The translations under genes and the position numbers were made by a program. Under the pieces are notes generated by a model. It did no database searches and had not been told where the DNA came from. It worked only from the letters and a program-made list of their open reading frames with translations. 64,000 nucleotides of DNA from Ophiura sarsii (Eukaryota; Echinodermata; Ophiuroidea; Amphilepidida; Ophiuridae), in NCBI GenBank assembly GCA_035610835.1, contig CM069456.1, positions 27,162,234 through 27,226,233 on the forward strand. Reading direction: 5' to 3'. Below are positions 1 to 10,529 of this stretch, one piece after another (the stretch's first letter is position 1; each line of letters begins with the position of its first letter).

Positions 1-368
1 TCCAGATCCCAATGGGGCAGGTTTCTTTTAGTAAATGTCATACCGGGTGTCATACATATACTGTACATGTACCACTAGCCTTCCCACATATATAAATCAT
101 ACCCAGAAGTGGTTGATAATACAAATATAAGAGTTCACAGCAATTTAATCGGGAATTTAATTTAGCGAATATAGCATTAGTAAACTTTTTGCGGCATCTT
201 CAGGCCTAACCATTTATTGGCAGCAATTTAATTTGGCGAATTGGATATCCTAGCGAAATTAGCGAAATTATTAATTGCTAGCGAAATTATAAAGTTGTTT
301 TACAGTATTTAATCACAGTGGTGTAGCCACTAGGCAGGGGCGTAACAGAGGTTGGTTGTCAGGGGGGT

Positions 369-369
369 G

Positions 370-398
<29 letters not shown>
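369..398. repeat. Homopolymer G run (30)
   Basis: Thirty consecutive G near the left end of inner MITE copy 1. The length is likely unstable and may be an assembly estimate. Confidence 0.85.
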
Positions 399-403
<5 letters not shown>

Positions 404-471
404 CCAAAAATAATCCTGGTTAGAATAATTCCGTCCCGAAAAGGTTGCTCCTTTGTGCTTTTTGTACTGCG

Positions 472-620
472 AAATTTTCTTTCTTTCTTTCCCTTTCTTC
501 TTTTCTTTCTTTCCCCTTTTTTCTCCTTTTCCTTTTTCTTTTTCCTCCCTTTTTCCTTTCTCTCTCTCTTTTCTTTCCCTTTCCCCCTTCTTTTCCTCTT
601 TTCCCTTCCCCCCATTTTTC
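472..620. repeat. Polypyrimidine tract
   Basis: An almost pure C/T stretch built from TTTC, TTCC and CCTT words; 1092-1240 is the same tract in the second inner MITE copy. It creates long spurious frames rich in Lys/Glu/Arg on the minus strand and Phe/Ser/Pro on the plus strand. Mirror-like purine-pyrimidine tracts of this kind can form triplex (H-) DNA. Confidence 0.85.
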
Positions 621-943
621 CTGGTGGGTAGGTTTGAATTTCCTGTTGAGCACCTTCAGGGGGGCACTGTGCCCCCCTGGCCCCCCCCCCCCCCCCGGCT
701 GTTACGCCACTGCCACTAGGGGCGGGGCGGCGAGGGCAAGGGGACGATCGCCAATATTTGAGAGTTTCCAGTGCCCCCCCCCATGTGAAAAACCTAGCAT
801 GCCACCAGGGGCGTAACAGAGGTTGGTTGTCAGGGGGGGCACAGCCCAAAAAATTCCTGGTTAGAATAATTCCGTCCCGGAATTTTTCGTAAAAGGTTGC
901 CCCAAATTTTTCCCCTGTCAGTCACCTCGTGAATCACGTAAGT

Positions 944-980
<37 letters not shown>
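944..980. repeat. Homopolymer G run (37)
   Basis: Thirty-seven consecutive G inside inner MITE copy 2, on the same strand as the runs at 369 and 1554. Confidence 0.85.
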
Positions 981-981
<1 letters not shown>

Positions 982-1000
982 AGGGTAAAAAAAAGAAAAT

Positions 1001-1072
1001 CGCACGGTCACAAAATTTCGCACGGTCACAAAATTTCGCACGTTCAAAAAATTTCGCACGGTCACAAAATGT
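1001..1072. repeat. 18-bp minisatellite, 4 units
   Basis: Four head-to-tail units of CGCACGGTCACAAAATTT with few changes, starting at 1001, 1019, 1037 and 1055. Present only in inner MITE copy 2. Confidence 0.85.
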
Positions 1073-1551
1073 CGCAGTACAAAAAGCACAACAGGCAATT
1101 TTCTTTCTTTCTTTCTTTTCCTTTCTTCTTTTCTTTCTTTCCCCTTTTTTCTCCTTTTCCTTTTTCTTTTTCCTCCCTTTTTCCTTTCTCTCTCTCTTTT
1201 CTTTCCCTTTCCCCCTTCTTTTCCTCTTTTCCCTTCCCCCCATTTTTCCTGGTGGGTAGGTTTGAATTTCCTGCTGAGCACTTTCAGGGGGGCACTGTGC
1301 CCCCCTGCCCCCCCCCCCCCCGGCTGTTACGCCACTGCCACTAGGGGCGGGGCGGCGAGGGCAAGGGGACGATCGCCAATATTTGAGAGTTTTCAGTGCC
1401 CCCCCCCCCCCCCATGTGAAAAACCTAGCATGCCACTGATTGAATCATAAATACATTTCTGTGATATCCAGGCTGCCAAAATAAAAGTCATAAGAACAGG
1501 CAGCAGACCAAACTAAAAAATTAATAAATCTGCAATTCGCAAGAGATAAAC

Positions 1552-1553
<2 letters not shown>

Positions 1554-1588
<35 letters not shown>
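1554..1588. repeat. Homopolymer G run (35)
   Basis: Thirty-five consecutive G followed by AGGGGGAG, outside the hAT-like composite. Confidence 0.85.
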
Positions 1589-1589
<1 letters not shown>

Positions 1590-2701
1590 GGGGGAGAGAA
1601 CCAATCCTGGGGAACAAATCTGGGGGAAATATAAAAACTGGGGGTATCTTTCGCGCGAAGCACTCCCGGAAGCACTATCATACAGTTGGCCTTTAATGTC
1701 AATTCAAGGTAATTTTGGCAATTTTGACATACCCCCTGTAGTGCGCTCATTAAAATAAACGGTAACCTGCCAAATGTCAAATATTCCACGTCCACGCCCA
1801 GTCGGATTGTGTTTCCCCAAGAGAGCGCCCTGTGTGTACGTGTCACTTGCACCAGCGCGCGTGCTGTAGTTTCAAACAATTAAAAATACAAGCGTATTGC
1901 GTAATACTTGCGTGTTGCGGCGCGTAGTAATGGGTCACAGCAGGTCCAAGGAGCTTCAATAGCTTTTAACATGTTTAATGCAATAATTGAGGACGCAAAA
2001 TAAACGCTGATTGGCTAACCGTAATGTTAAACTTGCTCGACTTTCCAAAGCAGGTTTACACAAAGTCGAAGGACCCTCGCCCTTCGGTTTGGGCGCAGCG
2101 GTTGTGTGGCGCTCTACTACCTCACTAATGGGCGAGTAGGACCCCGGTGGGACAGTGGACTTAGTTGCCAGTCTAGTCTGAAGAATCTATCAGCATAGTG
2201 CCAAAAGTTCAACAGTCACTAAAAAGTACTCACCATCGGATCACATCCGATCAGTGATGAGTAATGATTACAACGTACCGCTCTCAACAAAAGTTTTACA
2301 AAAACAAAAACAAACTACAATCTAGATGAACTTATTCAATAATCGATATTTTACAATAAACCAGTTGATTTGATGGACGGCTTGGCCTACATCAAGTTCA
2401 AGCCCGAAGGTTATTGCATGATCCAGTTTTATTTGAGACACTCTGTATATGTATCGCGGTTGATCGAATATAGGAATGTCAGCCTTGTTATATTTATTTG
2501 ACCCATTCACGCACGATGAGATAACGACGAGAGTGGTCGAATTCTGCATTTAAATAACAGAATTAGGGTCAATTTTCTTTAATACTGTGGGCGCATCACA
2601 ACAGGTTATATGACTTTGGAAGAATTGATCTATTGAGATAAAAAGTAGCTGACAACGGAGAAGTTTATTGTCCCCAATAAAGTAGAAAATTAGCAGTGAA
2701 A
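1589..2701. other. Upstream region of PRPF3, no gene recognised
   Basis: About 1.1 kb of single-copy-looking DNA up to the PRPF3 start codon. No long frame has a credible product. The PRPF3 promoter and 5' UTR should lie in the proximal part, but no TATA box or transcription start can be fixed from sequence alone. A GC-richer stretch at about 2030-2200 is the best looking candidate for promoter-associated DNA. Confidence 0.4.
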
Positions 2702-2846
2702 ATGGCTATGACAAAAAGGGAAATGGAAGAGCTTCGTCCAACTGTGGACTCTGTAATGCAAAAAACTTTCGGGTTTTCAGATCCTACTGTTGTGGTGGCT
2801 GCCCTTAATTGTGTTGGCAAAGGAATGGATGAGAATCGAACTGTTG
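2702..2846 (+). CDS. PRPF3: PRPF3 exon 1 (U4/U6 snRNP protein Prp3), start
   Basis: PRPF3 encodes a nuclear U4/U6 snRNP protein needed to assemble the U4/U6.U5 tri-snRNP for pre-mRNA splicing. The start is the ATG at 2702, in a good context (A at -3, G at +4), giving MAMTKREMEELRP. FSDPTVV and ALNCVGKGMD match the N-terminal PWI domain of vertebrate PRPF3. The exon ends before GTGAGT at 2847, in phase 1. Twelve exons join in phase across 34 kb to give 687 residues, close to the 683 of human PRPF3: PWI domain at about 1-85, low-complexity linker at 86-250, PRP3 core at about 255-480, and the conserved C-terminal domain at about 510-680. Frame open past the donor is intronic. Identity is very secure; the first exon could have an additional upstream non-coding exon. 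Confidence 0.93.
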
Positions 2847-2893
2847 GTGAGTTGGAGGGAGATATTTTGATTAGACTACTGACTATACCTGAC

Positions 2894-2927
2894 TTCACGT
2901 AGCTATTGCTTGCAATAGCTACGTGAC
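2894..2927. repeat. Short perfect hairpin in intron 1
   Basis: TCACGTAGCTATTG and CAATAGCTACGTGA form 14-bp perfect arms around a CTTG loop, 48 bp after the exon 1 donor. It could be a MITE relic or a structure near the splice site. Confidence 0.6.
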
Positions 2928-3665
2928 ATAGCCCCTGGTTTCAAAGCCGATAAAACTGTGTCACAGTAGCGAGTAATTTTTCATGGAAATATTTCTTGAA
3001 CACCGCAAAGGTTAGACGTTTGCAAATAAGATTATCAGTAATACGTTTTCCTACAGTACATTCCTACCTACCTTATTTTTAAAACCGAACAACAGAAGCA
3101 GAAAAACAGCGCATTATCTGAGGTGTGAAAATGAAAATTCGTGAATACATGTCGTCTAAACGGATTAAGATAGCGGCTTCCTTTGTATGTACTTCTTTAC
3201 GTTTACCGCGACCACCTGTGTGTCTTTACAACTGTCAAAGTTCTCGAATTCTACGACGTGTGATTAATATAGAGTACGTCCTCGGAATCCTAAAATAACC
3301 GCTGTCGCGTGTAGTAAAAATACTGACCACGCGGCGTAGCGATGCATGTTGAGGGCAGCGTACAAGTCAGTCTCTTTTTTCCCACGTGACAATGGCCGTT
3401 TCATTGCGTCATTTTAAGTCTCTTTGACTGTGGTTTCAGACGAACGCTGCACATGTACAAAGTGAATTGGAAACAGCAGCGTCGTAGGCGTTTTACGTAA
3501 CAAATCTGCAGAGACTGATCACCGCACGTGATATTTTGTTGTTTACCACTATTCTTGAGTTCCACGCATCTCTTATAAATTTCAATATTTTTAACAGAAA
3601 AAACCCCCCGATGTCTGTGCATTGATCACGAAAGAGTACATAGGATGTACACCAAGCCCACAGTT

Positions 3666-6363
3666 TTTTCAATTTCATGCCCGTGAGGGTCTTTATTTAT
3701 TTACAAGCTCTCAACATAAAAAGACAATATAATAAACAATGTACATGTACATACACACACAACAAAAAAAACACACACCATCAATCGGTATTTTGTAATG
3801 ACAACATTCACTATAAATACTCAATAATAAATACAGAATTATTTTACAATAAAGGCTCCCATTTTTTAATATGGCCTCCCAGCTTTCCTTTACTCATGGC
3901 AATTTGTTTTTCAACTTTTTGCACAGAAAAGACCCATTCTTTAAATTGTATAAAAACCAACCTTGATTCTTGAACCCGACACCTATAAATGTACTTCTTA
4001 GCCAATATGATAATCATATTAATGAAATTGGTATTGTTTACCTCATAATACCCAAGACAAACAGTGATATATGAAATAGTAATTTGGAATTTCAAATCAT
4101 TTAACCATTTGATTACTTCCTTCCAAAAGGAAGAAGCCGAAACACACAACCACATTAAATGTTTGACAGTTTCCTTCTCATCCTTACAGAAAGTACATTT
4201 ATCACTCTCAACTATACCAATTTTAAAAAGAAACACATTAGTTGGTAGAATCCTATGAATAAATCTGTACTGGAAATAATGAGAATGTGCATCAATTGTG
4301 CACTTATAAGGTAAAGAGTAAACTTCATTCCAATTGATTTTATTATCAGTAACACTACCAAACTCCTCTACCCACTTGTGCTGAGCGGTAGGTGTGATAT
4401 TACTCTGGTTCAACAATTTATATGCAAATTGGCTTCCTTTCACTGCATTGTCCAGGTCAATCAATACCTTGGGTGTCTGGCTCTGTTTACATTTTGTCAG
4501 ATAGCCTTTATAGTGTTTGGAGATCACATTAATCAGACCCAAGTATTTCAAAACATTACAATCAATGTCATACTTTTTCTTGAAGTCAATATATGGCATC
4601 CAATGTTTATCATGAATTAAATCAGAGATAAAATTAACACCTTTGATGCTCCATGATTTAAAATACACAGTTTTCTTGTTAATCTTTATATATGAGTTAT
4701 ACCATAAAACATCATCAATATTACCTTGACAAGCATTTCTTAACTTAAACCAGGACTTCAAAACATCTTTTAGAAATGTGATACAAATTTTATCATAATT
4801 AAAATCAGAATGAGCTGCAGGTTTACATGACCATATCCAATCACCACCAACTTTTGACAATTCATTCTTAAACAAAATTTTCCACTTCCCTTTATTCTCA
4901 CTATTCAAAAATCTTTTAACCCAGGCAATATTTAGAGAATCAATAAAATGGTAAATATTTGTCATTTTCAGACCACCATTCTCTTTATTACAGTACAGTA
5001 CGTCCCGTTTGATTTTATCTGGTTTCCCGTTCCAAATAAATTTGAACAAGATTTTCTCAACCTTCTTAACAAAATTCATTGATGGATTTGGCAAAATAGA
5101 AAACAAATAAGTCAACTGGGACAAAGCTAAAGATTTAATAATTGTTATTTTACCAATAGGCGTGAGATCACGTTGGGACCAGATATTAAGAATGGAGCTC
5201 AATTTCTTACACTGTGGCTCGAAATTAAGCTCAGAAAGCTCATTTCTGTTAAGTGAGATCATAACACCAAGAAATCTAATCGGACCTTTAGTAAACTTAT
5301 ACTTCTCATCAAGAAAAGTATTCTCATTATCATTCTTCAATGAACCAATGTTTAAGAACACAGATTTATCAACATTTAAATGTAAACCAGATATGGACCC
5401 AAAATTGTTCACAACTTTAATTGCTTTCAAAATTGATTTTTTTGAACCATCTAAAATAATTGTGGTGTCATCTGCAAATTGGGTTATTTTTACGTGAGTC
5501 TCATTATCAATTTGTAGACCTTTAATATCATTGTTATTTCTGATAGAAATAGACATTAATTCTGCACATAAAATGAAAATATAGCAACTCAGCGGGCATC
5601 CTTGCCGCACACCACGAGATAAATCAAAATATCTGGAGACATGACCATTATTAATTACACAACTATTAATTTGCGCATAAAAAATTCCTATCCATTTTCT
5701 CAACTCATTACCAAAACCAAAGTACTCCAGGCATTTTTGAACATACTTCCACTCTAATTTATCATAGGCTTTTTCAAAATCAATGAAGAAAAGGGTACCA
5801 GGCATATTGTTTACATCTGCATATTCAATTATGTCAAGAACTAGCCGCACATTTTCACCAATATACCTGTTGGATAAGAAACCTGTTTGATCATTAGAAA
5901 TTACAGAGCTTAATACCTTCTTTAATCTATTTGCAATCACTTTGGTAGCTATTTTGTAATCAACATTGAGTAGTGTAATAGGTCTCCAATTCTTTAACAG
6001 CTCCTCGTCCTTACCATCTTTGGGAATTAAAGTTATGACCCCTCTTCTTTGACTTACAGATAGCTGACCAGATTGAAAAGCGCTATTAAACGACTTAACT
6101 AAAATTGGACTAATCTGGTTCCAAAATATTTTGTAAAACTCAATTGGGTATCCATCTGACCCTGGACTTTTACCATTTGGCATAGATTTAATAACATTTA
6201 CACATTCACCAATCGAAATAACACCTTCACACATGTTCGCCTCGTCACTTGATATTTTAGGAATGTCATCTACAGTGATATCAATTTTATGAAGAATGTT
6301 TTCATCTATACTATAGTCAATATTGCTTGTATACAACTTCGAATAAAAATCAACTTCTTCATT
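3666..6363 (-). mobile_element. 5'-truncated Tx1/L1-like LINE in PRPF3 intron 1
   Basis: The insertion is bounded by a 12-bp direct repeat AAGCCCACAGTT at 3654-3665 and 6364-6375. It lies antisense to PRPF3. The 3' end (low coordinate) finishes in a short A-rich tail next to the duplication, and the 5' end is truncated inside the reverse transcriptase frame, as target-primed reverse transcription leaves it. No endonuclease or ORF1 remains. The open frame and clean duplication suggest a fairly recent insertion. Confidence 0.88.
3844..6363 (-). CDS. LINE ORF2 fragment: reverse transcriptase of the L1/Tx1 type
   Basis: The frame is open from the truncation point to the stop near 3844, about 840 residues. 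It holds the LINE RT motifs in order: NGKSPGSDGYP, WRPITLLNVDYKI, FFIDFEKAYDKLEW, GVRQGCPLS, the catalytic FADDTTI, and FLGVMIS. The C-terminal part has CTFCKDEKETVKHLMWLC, the zinc-binding zf-RVT motif of L1-type ORF2 proteins. The N-terminal endonuclease is missing because of 5' truncation, so the protein has no start of its own; the first ATG-like codon used by gene finders is TTG. It would be non-functional for retrotransposition. Confidence 0.88.
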   Translation of the reverse strand, partial: NEEVDFYSKLYTSNIDYSIDENILHKIDITVDDIPKISSDEANMCEGVISIGECVNVIKSMPNGKSPGSDGYPIEFYKIFWNQISPILVKSFNSAFQSGQLSVSQRRGVITLIPKDGKDEELLKNWRPITLLNVDYKIATKVIANRLKKVLSSVISNDQTGFLSNRYIGENVRLVLDIIEYADVNNMPGTLFFIDFEKAYDKLEWKYVQKCLEYFGFGNELRKWIGIFYAQINSCVINNGHVSRYFDLSRGVRQGCPLSCYIFILCAELMSISIRNNNDIKGLQIDNETHVKITQFADDTTIILDGSKKSILKAIKVVNNFGSISGLHLNVDKSVFLNIGSLKNDNENTFLDEKYKFTKGPIRFLGVMISLNRNELSELNFEPQCKKLSSILNIWSQRDLTPIGKITIIKSLALSQLTYLFSILPNPSMNFVKKVEKILFKFIWNGKPDKIKRDVLYCNKENGGLKMTNIYHFIDSLNIAWVKRFLNSENKGKWKILFKNELSKVGGDWIWSCKPAAHSDFNYDKICITFLKDVLKSWFKLRNACQGNIDDVLWYNSYIKINKKTVYFKSWSIKGVNFISDLIHDKHWMPYIDFKKKYDIDCNVLKYLGLINVISKHYKGYLTKCKQSQTPKVLIDLDNAVKGSQFAYKLLNQSNITPTAQHKWVEEFGSVTDNKINWNEVYSLPYKCTIDAHSHYFQYRFIHRILPTNVFLFKIGIVESDKCTFCKDEKETVKHLMWLCVSASSFWKEVIKWLNDLKFQITISYITVCLGYYEVNNTNFINMIIILAKKYIYRCRVQESRLVFIQFKEWVFSVQKVEKQIAMSKGKLGGHIKKWEPLL

Positions 6364-6571
6364 AAGCCCACAGTTGCAAAATAATTAAAAATCTATGTAA
6401 TATACAAAGGTAAGAATCATCGATAAAATCATGTTGATATGTACACGTGTTATCTGGACTAACGATTACAGCGCAAGTCTGCCTATAATTTGCGTGTAAC
6501 TACTGACATGGCTTCAATTAATTTTATAGGTTACCCCGGACAATCAATCTCTGATCTCTGAATCCTAACAG

Positions 6572-6652
6572 GCTAACTGACGAGACTGACTGCATGGACT
6601 GAGTCGAGAGTTAGTAAATCTCGACTCAGTCCATGCCAGTCAATAGTTAGGT
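6572..6652. repeat. Long hairpin in intron 1
   Basis: Perfect 18-bp arms at 6592-6609 and 6619-6636 (GCATGGACTGAGTCGAGA and its complement) surround a 9-nt loop. Imperfect pairing extends outward through CTAACTG and CAGTCAATAGTTAG to about 80 bp in total. No coding content. Confidence 0.7.
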
Positions 6653-8095
6653 CACCCAAGCCCATATGAAAGCTATGAAGATTGTTAAACGGGGTCAGTC
6701 GTCACAAACATGCACAGACACAATAATCAAACGACCTTGCTATTGTCATGCTATTGTCAACACTCCCTACACAGAGGTCTGCAGTGCAAATCTGTACGAT
6801 GTAAATTGTAATGTCTATGGCAGATTTCATTCCGTGGTATAAAGCTATGAGGTTTCCGTGGTCTTCGCTATCTCCAAGCAGATAGAGCAATACGTACATG
6901 GACTTTTTTGTAGACTAGGGTTCATTTCATGATTTGGTGAGGTTTAGAATGAGTTAGGATTCCTGTAATTTTGAAGACCACGGATTTTCAAAACGTGAAT
7001 TGTCCAACATTTTACGACATAAATTTGGTCACCAAACGTGTTTAAAACTATACATTTTACCGTTCTGCAGATGTTATTGACCCTCCTCTAAAATTCTACA
7101 TGATTTTTATGACGTTTCTCAGTTTTTGAGATGCCCAAATAGACCATTTTCCGAAGCTATTTCTAGCAAATATTCAGTCACTGAGACTCCATTGTTTTCT
7201 TGCGTATAACAAAATATGACATGCAGCGTGACCTCCCTACTGGCTGATGCAGTCAGTCTCGTCATACTCATATTCATAATATCAAAACAAAAAATTGTCA
7301 ATCATCATCATCATGAATCACAGGATCGTGGGTTCAAGTCGCCTTGAAACCAGGATTCTTTGTTCATCCCAAAAAGTTCCTATCTAGGTCGGAAATTCTA
7401 CAATCAAGTCTTGATTCAGTTAGGATAGTTTAATCGGATCTTCTTTTCCGTGGTTAGCTGATCTGATGATCGATTTAATTGTAGAATTTCTCCTCTACCC
7501 CATTCACTGTGTAAAAACGTGCAGGTCTATACAGTGAATGTCAGTTGCACGGTGGTTTTGAAGAGTCATGTAAAGCCGTTGGTTCCGTGTATTCAGACGC
7601 TCACCCTGAACACGTTAAATAGTTGCAGACCTCATCGTAAAGAGTAGGGATCATCCCGGGTCTGTTACCTGTACACTAAAATATCATCTCTGTCGTAGCA
7701 GAGAGCTTGTCTAGTTGCTGAAAGGCGTTGACGAGAACATGCATAGATGTACATGTAGATGTAGATATATGAATGATCACATTCACTTCACAGCGTCATC
7801 ATGGACATGATCCGACTTGTCTGATGTATTAGAGTGAGAGCTATGAAATAATATTAAAAGCATCTGGGTCGGTGTCGATTTAGGCTCATTTTCATCAATA
7901 TTTTTCAACTTTTCTGAATCATAAAGTAGGTCAAACATTTGCTTTTTAGTTAGATAGAAGTTCATGTTTAATGTTCAAATACATCCAGGGTTCTAGCCAG
8001 GACCATTTTAGTGCCAGGTAAATTTACTGACGGCTTTTACTGGTACTGCTTAACTGAAGAACGCCGTGAAGAATGTTGTTGTAGGCCTACAGTGC
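6653..8095. other. Intron 1 sequence, nothing definite
   Basis: Apart from a small inverted pair (GAAATTCTACAAT near 7388 and its complement near 7480) and a B-box-like GGTTCAAGTC at about 7330, this stretch shows no recognisable gene or complete element. Short frames here have no motifs. Confidence 0.4.
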
Positions 8096-8208
8096 TACGG
8101 TAATTGAAAAGGTGGGCGCTTATAAGAGATTGTTTGTTGTTTTATTCATTGAGAAAAACAGGGATGGGCGCTTATAAGGTCCTGGGCGCTTAATTAGGGA
8201 TAATACGG
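8096..8208. mobile_element. Partial TA-flanked MITE of the GGGCGCTTA family
   Basis: It ends in GGGCGCTTAATTAGGGATAA then TACGG before TA at 8209, nearly the same terminus as the complete element at 19599-19997. It contains two further GGGCGCTTATAAG words. The left end is degenerate, so this is a truncated or eroded copy. Confidence 0.55.
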
Positions 8209-8364
8209 TACATGATTGTTGAATACATACAGGCCTTAGGCCTACAATCTACGTACAAATGATGTATTCAGGGTTCTAGCTACGGTGAGCGGCACTGGGT
8301 GGGGCCGCCCGGCACTGACATTATCCGCCCAGCACTCTAAAAAAATTAAATTTTAAATTAATTT

Positions 8365-8392
8365 TTTTTTTTTTTTTGGGGGGGGGGGGGGG
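8365..8392. repeat. T run followed by G run
   Basis: About 18 T followed directly by about 15 G. Low complexity in intron 1. Confidence 0.6.
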
Positions 8393-8732
8393 TATTTTTT
8401 AACAATTTGTGGATAAAATCATTAAACTGCCTCATAAAATAAGAAATTATGTGGCAGGAACCCTCAAAGTGCATTAAAAAATCCTAAAAAGACATAAGGC
8501 CTCTGGATCCCATGTCATGCCATGATCCACTGCATGCTGCACTTCGTTCGCTACACTTTCTCCCTTATTTTTTTAGCCCTTATTTAGGAAGAAAGCTCAT
8601 CGGTGCATGTAGATTTTATTTAATAAATCGACCCCTGGTCTTGTCAATATCTGCTCAACAAACCAGTGTGCCTTCAACGTGCCACCTACATATCACCAGA
8701 CTGGATCATCCACTTAAATATGTCAACATTAA

Positions 8733-9042
8733 AGGCATATTATGTGATCTTTTCCAAGTTTCTATCATTGATTTTTACTATGAAAGCAGATTTTCTTGCA
8801 GATTTGCATTTTTGATCATAAATCATAAAGATCTTCTAAGTTACAGATCGATGCGATTCCTAATTACTTCAAAATCATGGTTTGAAAAATAGATTGTACC
8901 AAGCGGTACAATATATTTTTCAGATTTTTCTCTAAATTCACTCTTTAAACCATGATTTTGAGGTAATTAGGAATCATATCGCTCTTTAACTTGGAATATA
9001 TTTATGATTTATGATCAGAAAAGTAAATCTGCAAGAAAATCA
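8733..9042. mobile_element. Foldback MITE, AGGCATATTATGTGATC family, copy 1
   Basis: The left end follows TTAA (8729-8732) as AGGCATATTATGTGATC. The two halves are inverted repeats of each other: GATTTTCTTGCAGATTTGCA, then ATCATAAATCATAAA, then CCTAATTACTTCAAAATCAT recur as complements in the right half, around a centre near 8900. The last 30 or so bases of the right end are missing. A fuller copy is at 42776-43094. Confidence 0.65.
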
Positions 9043-9644
9043 TAATTTGTGGTATTTGTTTGATTCTGTTATTAGCAGTGTTTGTGATATTCATGTGTGA
9101 ATGTTGGAAAAGTGAGTTCAACTGTCATTCCGTCATGGTGGAATTGCCCTCTGGCTATTTCTAGACAGATAAATATATTTTGCCGGTCGATTTAGGCCAA
9201 ACAAAGAAGATGGTTTGTCTCAGAAACATTTTGCAAAAAAAGCTAAGTGCTGTGCTGTGATTTTGTTGATCAAATCATGAGGAACCAGGATTTTGAGCAA
9301 TTTGAATTGACTCTCTATAAGTGTGTATAGTCAATGGGAATGAATTAGCATTGGGTATGAGTAAATCTTTCCCGTCTTCACATTTACACACGGCCCATTT
9401 AAAGGTGCTGGCCAAATAGAGGAACACTGGGACTAGTTGTGCCCTAAGGGTGGGAGCGAGTCCTGGGAAATTGATTCCCGCCTGAAAAGGTCTAGTTCCT
9501 GGACCAAAAATCACCATCCCGAAACCTGAGAATAAAAGATCGACAAAATAATAATAAGCTTACTAAAATGATAAAACTTATCAGCTAAATCCCTCTTATT
9601 TAAAATTCAAATTTATAGTGAAGAATCACTTGAACTTGGGCCAA

Positions 9645-9835
9645 ATAATGACAGAAAAATGGTGTGTGTACCGCCCCCGGGAATCAAACCCGGTCTCCCA
9701 AAAATAATTTTTGGAGCCTACATGTACCTTTGCGTGATTGCGCAATGAGATAGACTGGGGAATGGGGGTCCAGCACCAGTGCTTCTGGCTGGTGGATTTT
9801 GTTGGATTTAGTGTGGAGTTAGGGTTATTGTTGTT
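9645..9835 (-). mobile_element. tRNA-derived SINE-like fragment
   Basis: On the minus strand, a T-arm-like hairpin CCGGG-TTTGATT-CCCGG with a B-box-like GGTTTGATTCC lies downstream of an A-box-like ATTGCGCAATCACGCAAAGG. The 5' side (high coordinate) ends in a TTAGGGTTA context resembling the TTAA-flanked element at 12524-12807. It is not a functional tRNA, since no cloverleaf closes. Confidence 0.4.
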
Positions 9836-10338
9836 GGCACCAAAAGTCATCCAAAATGATTAAATAATACTAAAGGCCATTTAAAGGTTTACCAGGAACA
9901 GATTTACTCTCAATATTTTCTCCCAGCTCCTGCTTATTTCAAGCCCTAGCTCACATGATCCTTTAGTGGAATCAAATAACTGAATATATTGTTTGAACAA
10001 AGTTCAAAACCACCGTCACATCTTTCTTAAAGAGCAAAGAAGCAACTAACCAGTCTTAAACCACAACAACTGTACCAACCTAAACTTTTCGTTTTTGAAC
10101 TAAAGTAGTGTTTAGAATGTTTATTTTAACAAGGATGTAGGCCTACATGAATTTTGTCTATATAAAATCTAAAATGATAAAAAATCAAATAAACAAATAA
10201 ATAAGAAACGGTCTTTTTAAATTTTCAAGATAATCTTTTGAAAAGTATCTTGCATCTAAGCATTGCTGTTTTTTCCTCAAGCCTTGCTTTACTTATTTTG
10301 ATATAAATCAATATTCTATCTTCTCCTATTCTTTACAG

Positions 10339-10439
10339 ATATGTTGAAGCCTTTACTTGAGGAGTCTGCGCCCAAGTTTGTACACAATCTGTTTGATGTT
10401 ATGTCAAGTGTCAAGGCAAGCAGAAAAAGAAGTATCAAG
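10339..10439 (+). CDS. PRPF3: PRPF3 exon 2
   Basis: Follows a pyrimidine-rich acceptor ending CTTTACAG and precedes the donor GTATGT at 10440. With the last base of exon 1 it reads DMLKPLLEESAPKFVHNLF, aligning to the end of the PWI domain of vertebrate PRPF3. It contributes 34 codons counting the split one, residues 49-82, and ends in phase 0. The basic tail KASRKRSIK follows the domain. Confidence 0.92.
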
Positions 10440-10511
10440 GTATGTTCCAGTTCGAGTCTTTTACATTTGGGTAAAAAAAACCCTCTTAACATGAGCATGA
10501 CATGTAATGCC

Positions 10512-10529
10512 ACCCCCCCCCCCCCCCCC
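10512..10529. repeat. C run (about 18)
   Basis: Homopolymer C in intron 2, 70 bp after exon 2. Confidence 0.7.

Larger units (their letters stand above)
335..712. mobile_element. Inner hAT-like MITE, copy 1
   Basis: It starts CAGGGGCGTAACAG and ends CTGTTACGCCACTG, inverted termini of about 12 bp. It is flanked on both sides by the 8-bp direct repeat CCACTAGG (327-334 and 713-720), the size hAT transposases generate. The interior is a G run, a polypyrimidine block and a C run, with no coding capacity. Confidence 0.7.
806..1337. mobile_element. Inner hAT-like MITE, copy 2
   Basis: It has the same termini as copy 1 (CAGGGGCGTAACAG and GTTACGCCACTG) and is again followed by CCACTAGG at 1338. 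The left flank is the duplicated spacer end rather than CCACTAGG, so this copy arose by tandem duplication and not by a new insertion. It has about 150 bp that copy 1 lacks, including a 37-base G run and an 18-bp minisatellite. Confidence 0.65.
316..1438. mobile_element. Composite hAT-like non-autonomous element, nested and tandemly duplicated
   Basis: The outer ends are CAGTGGTGTAGCC at 316 and GCATGCCACTG ending at 1438, an imperfect inverted pair of the CAGNGG type usual in hAT elements. Two copies of an inner element (335-712 and 806-1337) sit inside, separated by the same spacer, which ends in GCATGCCAC before the second copy and again at the outer right end. This reads as one inner insertion followed by tandem duplication of inner element plus spacer. 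The outer target duplication is only approximate (TTTAATCA against TTGAATCA, offset by one base). No transposase is encoded. The structure is clear; the hAT assignment rests on end sequence and duplication length. Confidence 0.6.

Noticed and set aside
313..1344. Several long open frames rich in Lys/Arg/Glu or Phe/Ser/Pro
   Set aside because: They are translations of purine-pyrimidine tracts and homopolymer runs inside a non-autonomous element; both strands and all phases are open for the same compositional reason.
7300..7360. GGTTCAAGTC in a tRNA B-box-like context
   Set aside because: No A box at the right distance and no cloverleaf can be drawn; left as a chance or very eroded SINE piece.
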